Assembly (NCBI GenBank): GCA_035570275.1 | Contig: DATMNI010000190.1 | Span: 1-30,072 of the forward strand | Direction of reading: 5' to 3' | Origin: DATMNI01 sp035570275 | GTDB taxonomy: Bacteria > Acidobacteriota > Terriglobia > Bryobacterales > Bryobacteraceae | Length of the DNA: 30,072 nt | Shown: in pieces, positions 23,281 to 30,072 of the stretch | Position numbering within the stretch: the stretch's first letter is position 1 | Layout: the number at the start of each line of letters is the position of its first letter | Translations under genes and position numbers: made by a program | The notes under the pieces: generated by a model | Database searches by the model: none | The model's input: only the letters and a program-made list of their open reading frames with translations | What the model was told of the DNA's origin: nothing

Positions 23281-24477
23281 CTAGTCCGCCGGCAGCATCG
23301 ACACGATTTCCGCCCCAATCGCCAACGACGCCGTGGCCGCCGGGCTGGGAGCGTTGAGCACGTGCAGGGCGTTCGCACGTGCGATCAACTGGAAATCCTG
23401 GACCAGTTCGCCTTCGGGAGAAATCAGTTGCGCGCGGACGCCGGAGCCGCCCGTCTCCAAATCGTCCGGCTCGATTTCGGGCACCAGGCGCTGCAACGAT
23501 TCGCAGAACAGCTCGCGGCTGAACGAGCGGCGCAACTCGTACCAGCACATGGCAGCGTAGCGCCGCAGGAAACGCCACAACCCGCCGTAGGTCAGGGCGT
23601 CGTACAGATCCGCCAGGTTGAAATCGGATTTCCGGTAGCCTTCGCGGGCCAAGGCCAGCACGGCGTTCGGCCCGGCCTCGATGCCGCCGTGGATGAGGCG
23701 CGTGAAATGCACGCCCAGGAAGGGGAACTGCGGGTCGGGCACAGGGTAAATCAGGTGGCGCACCAGGCTCTGGCGTTCGGGGCGGATCTGGTAATACTCG
23801 CCGCGGAAGGGCAGGATGCGCATGTCGCGCCGCTCGCCGGCCAGTTCGGCCACGCGGTCGCAATGCAGGCCGGCGCAATTGATCAGGAAATCCGATTGGT
23901 ACTCGCCCACCGCGCTTTCGCAGACCCATCCGGCACCGGACTGGCGGATGCGGTCCACCCGCGCGCCCGTGATGACCTCGGCGCCGCCGGCGGTCAGCCT
24001 GGCCACCAGGGCGTCGCAAACCTGCGGGTAGTCCACGATGCCTTCCTGCGGCACCCGCAACGCCGCCACGCCGCCCACGTGAGGTTCGATCTCGCGCATG
24101 GCATCGGCATCCAGCCAGCGCAGGCCTTCCAGGCCGTTGGCGGCGCCGCGTTCCTGCAGCGCGCGCAGCCGGTCGACCTCAGTCTCATCGGCCGCCACCA
24201 CCAGCTTTCCACAGATTTCGTGAGCGACCCCGTTCTCCTGGCAGAACGTCACCATCTGGCGAATGCCGGCGACCGCCAGCCGCGCTTTCACCGAGCCGGG
24301 TTTGTAGTAGAGCCCGCAATGCAGCACGCCGCTGTTATGGCCGGTCTGGTGCCGGCCGACGCCATCTTCCTTTTCGAGCAACGTGATTTCGGCGCCGGGG
24401 AAACGCTGTCCCAATCGGTAGGCGGTGGCCAGCCCAACGATACCGCCGCCGACGATGATTACTTTCTTGGAATTCAC
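23281..24477 (-). CDS. lhgO: L-2-hydroxyglutarate oxidase/dehydrogenase
   Basis: A 398-residue FAD enzyme that oxidises L-2-hydroxyglutarate to 2-oxoglutarate, passing electrons to the respiratory chain or to oxygen. The FAD fold opens the protein (VIIVGGGIVGLATAYRL), followed by the family motif QTGHNSGVLHCGLYYKPGS. Further motifs include EPHVGGVAALRVPQEGIVDY, FLINCAGLHCDRVAEL, FPFLGVHFTRLIHGG and a C-terminal FQLIARANALHVLNAPSPAA. Length and order match LhgO (YgaF) throughout. The start is GTG 24477, with no clear Shine-Dalgarno. Three copies of an 11-bp motif lie 34-71 bases upstream. It is transcribed in the same direction as the epimerase gene, with about 190 bp between them. Confidence 0.94.
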   Translation of the reverse strand: MNSKKVIIVGGGIVGLATAYRLGQRFPGAEITLLEKEDGVGRHQTGHNSGVLHCGLYYKPGSVKARLAVAGIRQMVTFCQENGVAHEICGKLVVAADETEVDRLRALQERGAANGLEGLRWLDADAMREIEPHVGGVAALRVPQEGIVDYPQVCDALVARLTAGGAEVITGARVDRIRQSGAGWVCESAVGEYQSDFLINCAGLHCDRVAELAGERRDMRILPFRGEYYQIRPERQSLVRHLIYPVPDPQFPFLGVHFTRLIHGGIEAGPNAVLALAREGYRKSDFNLADLYDALTYGGLWRFLRRYAAMCWYELRRSFSRELFCESLQRLVPEIEPDDLETGGSGVRAQLISPEGELVQDFQLIARANALHVLNAPSPAATASLAIGAEIVSMLPAD

Positions 24478-24510
24478 CGGTGGATACTTCGAGTGTAGCG
24501 TGGCGTGTCG

Positions 24511-24548
24511 CGCGCATATCTGCGCGCATATCTTCCACGCGCATATCT
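24511..24548 (-). repeat. Three 11-bp direct repeats upstream of lhgO
   Basis: CGCGCATATCT occurs at 24511-24521, 24523-24533 and 24538-24548 (AGATATGCGCG on the lhgO strand). The spacings are 12 and 15 bp. Its position 34-71 bp before the GTG suits an operator array or promoter-proximal site; nothing proves binding. Confidence 0.7.
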
Positions 24549-24665
24549 TCTAAGATGCCCGCACCGACGGCCCCGGTGAAGAAACGGCCTTACCGCGGGC
24601 GTTAGCAGCATTCCGCCGGTGAGGAAAGGCCGCCGGTTCGTGGCGAAACCAGCGCCCCTGGCGCC

Positions 24666-25616
24666 TCACAGCCGCGGCCCGGCAGACGTCAAGGCGCTTC
24701 GAAAATACTCCACCGTGCGGCGGAGGCCATCGTCCAACGTGACGACTGGTTCCCATCCGAGCACGCTCCGGGCTTTGCTAATATCCGGCTTGCGGCGCTT
24801 GGGGTCGTCTTCAGGCAGCGGCTGGAACACGATTTTAGACCCCGTACCCATCAGGCGCCGGATGTGTTCGGCGAACTCCAGAATGGTCATCTCGAGCGGG
24901 TTGCCCAGGTTCACCGGATACCGCTCGCCGGAAAGCATCAGGCGGTATAGGCCGTCCACCAGGTCGCTCACATAACAGAAGCTGCGCGTCTGCGAGCCGT
25001 CGCCAAAAATCGTCATGGGCCGGCCTTGCAAAGCCTGGTCCAGAAGCGCGGGCACCACGCGGCCGTCATTGAGCTTCATGCGCGGCCCGTAAGTGTTGAA
25101 GATTCGCGCGATGTTGGTGGCCACTCCGTGTTTCCGGTGATACGCCATGGCGAGGGCCTCGGCGAAGCGTTTGCTTTCGTCGTAACAGGAGCGCGGTCCC
25201 ACCGGGTTGACGTTGCCCCAATAAGTCTCCACCTGGGGATGGACCAGCGGGTCGCCATAGCATTCCGAGGTGGAGGTAATCAGGAAGCGGGCACCCTTCT
25301 GGCGTGCCACCTCCAGCATATTTCGCGTGCCCGCGGAGCCGACGTCGAGAGTCTCGATAGGGTACTCCAGGTAGTCCTTGGGGCTGGCCGGCGAAGCCAT
25401 GTTGACCACGTAGTCCACCGGCCCATCGATGGAGAGCGGCTGTGTAATGTCGCGCTCCAGAAACTGAAAACCCGGGTGGGCTTCGAGGTGGGCAATGTTA
25501 TCCGAACTGCCCGTTAAGAAATTATCAATCGCCAGAACGGAGTAGCCTTCCGATAGGAGACGGTCGCACATATGCGACCCGATAAACCCGGCAGCGCCGG
25601 AAACGACAGTGCGCAA
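24666..25616 (-). CDS. UDP-glucuronate decarboxylase-like NAD-dependent epimerase/dehydratase
   Basis: A 316-residue extended short-chain dehydrogenase. The NAD-binding GAAGFIG is at residues 7-13 and acidic Asp31 follows the second strand. The catalytic set is TSTSECYG (Thr/Ser and Glu118), Tyr145 and Lys149 in SCYDESK. The stretch ECYGDPLVHPQVETYWGNVN, then PVGPRSCYDESKR, is characteristic of UXS enzymes, which convert UDP-glucuronate to UDP-xylose for polysaccharide synthesis. RIFNTYGPRMKLNDGRVVP and DDPKRRKPDISKA also fit. The start is TTG 25616 with GGAGGG just upstream. A dTDP-glucose dehydratase role is less likely from these motifs. Confidence 0.9.
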   Translation of the reverse strand: MRTVVSGAAGFIGSHMCDRLLSEGYSVLAIDNFLTGSSDNIAHLEAHPGFQFLERDITQPLSIDGPVDYVVNMASPASPKDYLEYPIETLDVGSAGTRNMLEVARQKGARFLITSTSECYGDPLVHPQVETYWGNVNPVGPRSCYDESKRFAEALAMAYHRKHGVATNIARIFNTYGPRMKLNDGRVVPALLDQALQGRPMTIFGDGSQTRSFCYVSDLVDGLYRLMLSGERYPVNLGNPLEMTILEFAEHIRRLMGTGSKIVFQPLPEDDPKRRKPDISKARSVLGWEPVVTLDDGLRRTVEYFRSALTSAGPRL

Positions 25617-25677
25617 AGTCCCTCCGATCCCTCATTGTAACTAATCCCACCGGTCGCCATATGCCGCCGGATCATTT

Positions 25678-25741
25678 AAGTACTCTCGTGCAGTACTCTC
25701 GCATCCACATGCCGCAGATCCACATGCTACAGTCAAGTACT
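25678..25741 (+). repeat. Nested short tandem repeats before the Fe-S oxidoreductase gene
   Basis: AGTACTCTCG occurs at 25679-25688 and 25692-25701. ATCCACATGCCGCAG (25703-25717) is followed immediately by ATCCACATGCTACAG (25718-25732). AAGTACT appears at both margins (25678-25684 and 25735-25741). The block ends 7 bases before the ATG of the next gene, covering the leader and probably the promoter. Confidence 0.8.
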
Positions 25742-25748
25742 GATAGCT

Positions 25749-27617
25749 ATGGCCGACGCATCGTGGATCGAACGGGCGGTCGTGATTCTTCTTCTCGCCC
25801 TTTCTCTCGGGCTCTTCTGGTGGCGCTTCCGCAAGGTTCTGGACGTGATCCGGCGTTCTCGCGCGACGCCGGATTTCCAGGTTGCGCCAGTCGGGCCGCG
25901 CATCCGGCAATTCGTCTGGGAAGTGATGCTGCAAGGTAAAGTCATCGAGCAGCGGCCCATGGCCGGGTTGGCGCATGCATTCGTTTTCTGGGGCTTTCTG
26001 GCGTTTGGTCTGGTCACCGTGAACCACATTGCCACCCCGTTCGGCGCCCGTTTTCTATCGGCGGACTCCACGTTCGGCGGTTTCTATTTCGGCTTCGTGG
26101 CGGTGTGGGCCGTGGCCGTGGCTATTTCCATCGCGGGCCTGTTCGTGCGGCGTTTCGTTGTGCGGCCCGTCTGGCTGGGCCATGTGTCGCCGGAATCTGG
26201 CTTCATCGCGGTGCTGATCTTCACCCTGATGGTTACCTATCTCGCGGGCGTATGGTGGCTACAGGACGAATCGATCCCGGGTCAGGCCAACTGGTGGCTG
26301 CACACGCTGGCGCTGCTGACTTTTCTTCCGCTGATCCCGCATACCAAGCATCTCCACCTGGTGATCAGCCCGGCGACCGTATTCCTGCGCCGCGCCGGCT
26401 TCAGCCGCATTCCGCCGCTCGCTGGCGACGAGGACTTCGGCCTGGACACGGGCAAGGACGTCACCCGTATCGACGCGCTGCAGGCCTTTTCCTGCGTCGA
26501 GTGCGGCCGCTGTACCGAGCACTGCCCGGCCTACAACACCGGCAAGACGCTCAACCCCAAGGAAATTGTGCTGGGCCTGCGCGGCTATCTCAACGAGTTC
26601 GGTCCGGCGGGCGAAGCCGCGCTCTTGGGCAAGCACATCTCCGAGGAGGCCGCCTTCCAATGCACTACCTGCGGCGGCTGCGAGTTCCAATGTCCCGTGG
26701 GCATCCAGCACCTGCCCATGATCATCGGCCTGCGGCGCGGCGCCGTCAACACCGGCAAGTGGGAGAACGATTACGGCACCAAGCTCTTCCTCAACCTGGA
26801 GCGCAACGGCAACGCCCTGGGCTTCGCCTCCAGCGAGCGGCAGAAGTTCATCGAAAAGAGCGCACTGCCGATTTACGATGGCACCCAGGAGTACTGCCTG
26901 TGGCTGGGCTGCATGGGCGCCTACGATCCACAGGGCCGCGAGATCGTGCTGGCGCTGGCGCGCGTGTTGCGCCACGCCGGCGTCACCTTCGGCGTCTTGC
27001 GCAAGGAGAAGTGCACGGGCGACCCGGCCCGCCGGCTGGGCAACGACCTGGCTTTTTCCCAGGTGGCGGAAAGCAACATCGAGGCCCTGCGCGCCGCCAA
27101 GGTAGGGAAGATGGTTTCGATCTGCCCGCATTGCGTGCGCACCATCGGCACCGACTGGGCGGAGGCCGGCGGCACATTCCCCATCGAGCATCACAGTGAA
27201 TTGCTGGCGCGCCTGGAGTCGCGGCTGCCGACGCCGGGAATTCACGCGGAGAACGGGGGGCGGGAGCGCGTAGTGTTTCACGACCCTTGCTATCTGGGGC
27301 GCTACCGCAACGTCTACGAGGAGCCGCGCCAGGTAATCGGCCGGTATGGTGAGGCCATTGAGCCGCGCCGCGCGCGCGAGCGTTCCTTCTGTTGCGGCGC
27401 CGGCGGCGGCCAAATGTTTCTGGGGGAGGAGAAGGGCAAGCGCGTAAACATTGAGCGGGTGGAGGAGTTGGTGGCCACCGGCGCCTCGGTGATCGGCACG
27501 GCCTGCCCGTTCTGCCAGACCATGTTTCGCGATGCGCTGGGCGCCGTCACCCAGACGCCGCCAAAGCTGCTGGACATCGTGCAGATCGCCGCCGCGTCGT
27601 TGCCGCCCGAGGCCTGA
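25749..27617 (+). CDS. Membrane-bound (Fe-S)-binding oxidoreductase, heterodisulfide reductase-like
   Basis: A 622-residue fusion. Residues 1-220 contain about five membrane helices of a NarI-like cytochrome b type, with histidines such as in LAHAFVFWGFLAFG and HTKHLHLVISPAT. Two [4Fe-4S] motifs follow: CVECGRCTEHCP (Cys249, 252, 255, 259) and CTTCGGCEFQCP (Cys305, 308, 311, 315). Two HdrD-type CCG domains complete it (CLWLGCMGAYD and ICPHC; HDPCYLGRYRN and CCGAGGGQMF). Proteins of this build are often proposed to pass electrons from electron-transfer flavoprotein to quinone, often beside etfAB or acyl-CoA dehydrogenase genes. None is in this window, so the donor is unproven. The ATG lies just after a repeat block with no strong Shine-Dalgarno. 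Confidence 0.9.
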   Translation: MADASWIERAVVILLLALSLGLFWWRFRKVLDVIRRSRATPDFQVAPVGPRIRQFVWEVMLQGKVIEQRPMAGLAHAFVFWGFLAFGLVTVNHIATPFGARFLSADSTFGGFYFGFVAVWAVAVAISIAGLFVRRFVVRPVWLGHVSPESGFIAVLIFTLMVTYLAGVWWLQDESIPGQANWWLHTLALLTFLPLIPHTKHLHLVISPATVFLRRAGFSRIPPLAGDEDFGLDTGKDVTRIDALQAFSCVECGRCTEHCPAYNTGKTLNPKEIVLGLRGYLNEFGPAGEAALLGKHISEEAAFQCTTCGGCEFQCPVGIQHLPMIIGLRRGAVNTGKWENDYGTKLFLNLERNGNALGFASSERQKFIEKSALPIYDGTQEYCLWLGCMGAYDPQGREIVLALARVLRHAGVTFGVLRKEKCTGDPARRLGNDLAFSQVAESNIEALRAAKVGKMVSICPHCVRTIGTDWAEAGGTFPIEHHSELLARLESRLPTPGIHAENGGRERVVFHDPCYLGRYRNVYEEPRQVIGRYGEAIEPRRARERSFCCGAGGGQMFLGEEKGKRVNIERVEELVATGASVIGTACPFCQTMFRDALGAVTQTPPKLLDIVQIAAASLPPEA

Positions 27618-27621
27618 ATTG

Positions 27622-27655
27622 TGGGCCAATCCGCGGCGGATTGCTAATCCGCCTC
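27622..27655. repeat. Palindromic intergenic repeat (copy 4, short)
   Basis: Begins GTGGGCCAATCCGC, then GGCGGATTGCTAATCCGCC, the same dyad module as in the clusters at 4244, 20457 and 23218. It lies 4 bases after the stop of the Fe-S oxidoreductase gene. Confidence 0.8.
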
Positions 27656-27753
27656 GGGCTCCGATTTACGGTCAAAGCGTAGCTTTTCAAACCGTCAGGT
27701 CGGCCGGGTTGGCACGGTTCCGGAGTTCGATTGCCGGCGCCGAAATCCGCGCC

Positions 27754-27781
27754 GTGACAACGGAACACGGGATGGTATACT
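27754..27781 (+). promoter_or_regulatory. Promoter for tRNA-Lys
   Basis: GTGACA (27754-27759) and TATACT (27776-27781) are 16 bp apart, close to consensus. Transcription would start near 27788, about 45 bases before the mature tRNA 5' end. Confidence 0.6.
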
Positions 27782-27833
27782 GTGAACTTGGCGGGGCGAG
27801 AGTCGCGCCATCTTCCAAAAGTTTTCCTCGGAC

Positions 27834-27909
<76 letters not shown>

Positions 27910-27967
27910 CCTAATCAACACAAAACACAGGATTTAGTGTTAACCCGGCCAGGCGCCCTCAGCTCTC

Positions 27968-27997
27968 TTGACAAACGCGCTCTCATTTTGAGAGTAT
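27968..27997 (+). promoter_or_regulatory. Promoter and operator of the dead higB gene
   Basis: TTGACA (27968-27973) is followed at 18 bp by GAGTAT (27992-27997). A perfect dyad, CTCTCA-TTT-TGAGAG (27980-27994), sits in the spacer, the usual place for an autoregulatory antitoxin operator. The regulator (HigA) is not encoded here. Confidence 0.5.
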
Positions 27998-28291
27998 ACG
28001 TGGCGTAATCAGCCGCAAGGCCCTTCCGGAGTTCGCGGACGCTCTCAAGGACGCGGAGACGCCGCTTGACGACTGGTATCGGACTGCAAAGCGATTGCGG
28101 TGGACCAGTCTCGTGGATGTGTGCAAAACGTATCCACACGCGGATGCGGTTGGCGAGTTCACGATCTTCCAACAGTGGCGGAAACAAGTATCGCTTGGCG
28201 GCGTACATCAACTATCGAACCAGCAAGGTATACGTCCCGTCACGTGATGAAGCACGAGGAATACAGCAAGGAGGTTTGGAAGAAGCGATGA
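27996..28291 (+). pseudogene. higB: HigB-type mRNA interferase toxin, inactivated
   Basis: The reconstructed product follows HigB closely: RGVISRKALPEFADAL, DAETPLDDWYRTAKRLRW, TYPHADAVGEFTIF, then NSGGNKYRLAAYINYRTSKVYV, then HVMKHEEYSKEVWKKR. Three lesions kill it. The start position reads ATA (27996-27998) where ATG is expected. An extra C at 28169-28170 shifts the frame after TIF. A second extra C at 28236-28238 shifts it again after KVYV. HigB normally cleaves mRNA on ribosomes and is neutralised by HigA. An ATG overlapping the toxin stop (28288) is placed as a HigA start would be, but its 29-codon frame does not resemble HigA. Confidence 0.85.
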
Positions 28292-28396
28292 AGAATTCAA
28301 CCACCCGTACATCAGCTATTTACGCACATCAACGCTCGGAACCAATTACGTACAACCGCGCGAAAATTTCTATCTAAGCCAATGGAACAAAAGGTG

Positions 28397-28430
28397 TGGC
28401 TCCCCGGCATGGATTCGAACCACGAACTTG
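28397..28430 (-). other. 3' fragment of a tRNA gene, probable att-site relic
   Basis: On the minus strand the T arm CGTGG-TTCGAAT-CCATG is followed by CCGGGGA, G and CCA, a perfect tRNA 3' end. No D arm, anticodon arm or 5' acceptor (TCCCCGG) lies upstream of it. It does not match the tRNA-Lys nearby. Such orphan 3' ends are what remains of a tRNA attachment site used by tyrosine integrases. A short frame on the opposite strand (LPGMDSNHEL) is the usual antisense-tRNA artefact, not a gene. Confidence 0.65.
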
Positions 28431-28465
28431 ACATATTTTTGAAGGCTCACAACTTATTGATTCTA

Positions 28466-28530
28466 CAAAGTCGTGCAAAGTCGTCAAAAGCACCAAAAGC
28501 AGACATCTGGTACAAAAACGGTACAAAAAC
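28466..28530. repeat. Short direct repeats resembling integrase arm sites
   Basis: CAAAGTCGT occurs at 28466-28474 and 28476-28484. GGTACAAAAAC occurs in perfect tandem at 28509-28519 and 28520-28530. They lie 40-100 bases from the tRNA 3' fragment, as arm-type integrase sites often do. No integrase gene is present. The rest of the gap (28531-28645) shows nothing. Confidence 0.55.
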
Positions 28531-28645
28531 ATTTGACTACGCACTGACATCGACCGTCGCGGACGTTAGCCGCTGAGCTTGTCGTTTTTTGAGGCGGCGA
28601 TCATGGATGCATTCATCCGCGGCGGCGGACGTGAGGCGCTCACCC

Positions 28646-29007
28646 TCAGCGTCGCCACTGCTTCACCATCGTATGGACAGCCGTTCTGCGAAAACAGTCC
28701 GACGTGTGATCGTTCGCCAGCCCGAGCGCCTGCATCCAGGCATAGACGATGACCGGGCCGACGAATTTAAACCCGCGCTTCTTCAGCGCCTTTGAGATTT
28801 CCTCGGAAAGCGGGGTCTTTGCAAAGACCTCGCCGCTGTTCCGGATGGGGGAGCCGCCCACCATTTCTCAGATGAAGGTGGAGAAATCCTCGCCGGCGTC
28901 GCGCATGGCGAGATTACTCCGGGACGCCCCAATGCTTCGTCGTGATAGGCGCGAAGAAGCGGATTGCCTTCTGCCCAGCTGCAGCGATGCGGCGTTCCGG
29001 TACTCAT
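28646..29007 (-). pseudogene. tag: DNA-3-methyladenine glycosylase I, internally deleted
   Basis: Starts 2 bases after the SDR stop, so the two formed an operon. The N-terminus is typical of Tag (RCSWAEGNPLLRAYHDE). The next part of the family, about 85 residues including the catalytic Glu region, is missing. The sequence resumes in another frame with DFSTFI, a TGA where Trp is expected, then EMVGGSPIRN, SEEISKALKKRGFKFVGPVI and AWMQALGLANDH. Tag excises 3-methyladenine from DNA; this copy cannot. The conserved C-terminal zinc-site Cys/His context (NDHTSDCF) is still readable. Confidence 0.85.
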
Positions 29008-29009
29008 CG

Positions 29010-29753
29010 TTACACAGCTACGGTGCCGCCGTCGACTGGCAGATCGACGCCCGTGATGAAGCTGCTTTCGTCGGACGCCAGGAACACAACGGCCGAGGCA
29101 ATCTCTTCGGGCCGTCCAATCCGCTGCAGTGGCGTCATGGCGATGAACCGGTCCTTCATCGCGCCGACGTTCGGGCCGAACTGGGCTTCGAGAAGCGGTG
29201 TTTCGATCGGGCCTGGGCTGACCATGTTGGCGCGGATGCCCTTGCCCGCGAACTCAGCGGTCCACGTGCGGACAAACGAGCGCAGGGCCGCCTTCGTGGC
29301 GCTATACGTCGAATACATCGGGACACCTTTCTGCCAGGCGCCGGAGCCGTTAACAATGATCGAACCGCCGTCCTTCATCAGGGGAAGGGCCTTCTGCACG
29401 GTAAAGTAAACGCCCCGGGCATTTACGCCGAAGGTCTTGTCGTAGTGCTCGGTCGTAACGTCGGGAGTGGGTACCGGGTCAGCAATTCCGGCATTCGCAA
29501 ACAGGATATCCAGCTTGCCCTTCTTGGCCGCGACCGTTTGATAGAGCCGGTCAAGGTCATTTGGGTTCGCAACGTCCCCTTTCACGGCGGTGACGTTTGA
29601 GCCGATTTCAGCCGCGGCCTTGTCCAATTCGGCTTGCCGGCGGCCGGTAATAAAGGCATAGGCGCCCTCCTTTACGAAGCGCTTGGCGGTGGCGAGGCCA
29701 ATTCCGCTGCTTCCTCCCGTGATGACGGCGATCTTTCCTTCGAGTCTAGGCAT
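29010..29753 (-). CDS. SDR-family NAD(P)-dependent oxidoreductase
   Basis: A 247-residue classical short-chain dehydrogenase. The cofactor motif TGGSSGIG is at residues 12-19, with FANAGI as the NAG motif. The catalytic pair is Tyr150 and Lys154 (YSATK), and the expected Ser lies in IIVNGSGAW. PGPIETP and a C-terminal GVDLPVDGGTVAV are standard. Arg38-Arg39 (ITGRRQ) after the second strand favours NADP(H). The substrate is not predictable. GAAGGAG sits 7 bases before the ATG, a good ribosome site. It is followed by the dead tag gene. Confidence 0.93.
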   Translation of the reverse strand: MPRLEGKIAVITGGSSGIGLATAKRFVKEGAYAFITGRRQAELDKAAAEIGSNVTAVKGDVANPNDLDRLYQTVAAKKGKLDILFANAGIADPVPTPDVTTEHYDKTFGVNARGVYFTVQKALPLMKDGGSIIVNGSGAWQKGVPMYSTYSATKAALRSFVRTWTAEFAGKGIRANMVSPGPIETPLLEAQFGPNVGAMKDRFIAMTPLQRIGRPEEIASAVVFLASDESSFITGVDLPVDGGTVAV

Positions 29754-29993
29754 TGCTATGCTCCTTCACGCTTGGTTGCGCTGCTTTCAACAATATCTGT
29801 ACCTATCGGTTCACTTTCTTTCAAAATCACCGGGCATCACGCTACTCTTCCCGCGAGACAAGTCAACGTCGAACAGCTCGCGACGCTACATAAGCGCGCA
29901 GCGTAACGCGGTTTCCGAAGCCTGATCCGTAACGGGAATGCCAAGGGCCGGATTATGGCGGCTGGCCTCAGATGGGTAGATGGCTCGTACCTT

Positions 29994-30072
29994 TTATTTG
30001 TAGAGCCAAGGCTTATAGGCAATCTCGATGTTGTATCCGTCCGGGTCGCCGATGTTTGCCGCGAAGTAGTCG
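29994..30072 (-). CDS. VOC/glyoxalase-family protein, C-terminal end
   Basis: Only the last 25 residues are inside the window: DYFAANIGDPDGYNIEIAYK, then PWLYK and a TAA stop. DPDG(Y/N)xIE is the standard closing motif of vicinal-oxygen-chelate proteins, with the metal-binding Glu in NIEI. Function within this broad family (glyoxalase, dioxygenase, resistance protein) cannot be told. About 240 bases without a recognisable gene separate it from the SDR gene. Confidence 0.8.
   Translation of the reverse strand, partial: DYFAANIGDPDGYNIEIAYKPWLYK

Noticed and set aside
23233..24498. Open frame of 421 codons on the plus strand
   Set aside because: Antisense to lhgO; begins within the palindromic repeat and shows no domain.
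26259..27629. Open frame of 456 codons on the minus strand
   Set aside because: Antisense to the Fe-S oxidoreductase gene, which carries clear cysteine motifs; no domain on the opposite strand.
28397..28430. 3' end of a tmRNA
   Set aside because: No tag peptide frame or 5' tRNA-like half is found nearby; an orphan tRNA end fits better.
28382..28576. Small plus-strand frame reading LPGMDSNHEL
   Set aside because: This is the common artefact of translating the antisense strand of a tRNA 3' end.

Overview
The window is about 30 kb of high-GC bacterial chromosome. Gene content points to an Acidobacteriota genome of the Solibacter/Bryobacter type: a BlaI-M56 pair, a secreted S8 protease ending in WGT-type repeats, a large DUF5117-like zinc metalloprotease, a PadR-headed efflux operon, a Tat-like exported sugar isomerase, and GTG/TTG starts. 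The taxonomic placement is inference from gene families; no rRNA is present.

Layout, left to right. 1-1040: the end of a BlaI/M56 regulatory pair on the minus strand, with a duplicated operator-like motif. 1.2-4.2 kb: a DUF2461 gene, divergent murB, and a secreted ankyrin-repeat protein. 4.2-6.5 kb: palindromic repeats, then an S8 protease with seven GTSAMW repeats. 6.4-12.5 kb: one tightly overlapping minus-strand operon of five genes, a hybrid histidine kinase followed by two dipeptide-type permeases, a solute-binding protein and a single ATPase. 12.5-15.5 kb: a possible transposase remnant and an 861-residue zinc metalloprotease. 15.5-19.6 kb: a region bracketed by inverted copies of a diverged repeat of about 82 bp, holding a sugar isomerase, a RidA-like protein, a hydrolase gene cut off by an IS66-type element, and the decayed IS66 itself. 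19.6-23.3 kb: a NicO-type metal efflux protein, then a PadR/TolC/membrane-fusion efflux operon that is broken (frameshift, internal deletion filled by a 97-bp palindromic element, no inner-membrane pump). 23.3-27.6 kb: L-2-hydroxyglutarate oxidase, a UDP-glucuronate decarboxylase-like enzyme, and a membrane Fe-S oxidoreductase. 27.8-30.1 kb: tRNA-Lys(CUU) followed by an island scar (dead higB toxin, 3' tRNA fragment with integrase-arm-like repeats, dead tag glycosylase), an SDR and the end of a VOC-family gene.

The main themes are translational coupling of a sensor kinase to a peptide-type ABC importer, and extensive small-repeat activity. At least three dispersed repeat families sit in the intergenic spaces, and one replaces a deleted part of an efflux operon. 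No CRISPR array or defence cassette is visible. No wholly unfamiliar system is evident; the kinase-transporter operon, the repeat families and the repeat-tailed protease are the strongest leads.
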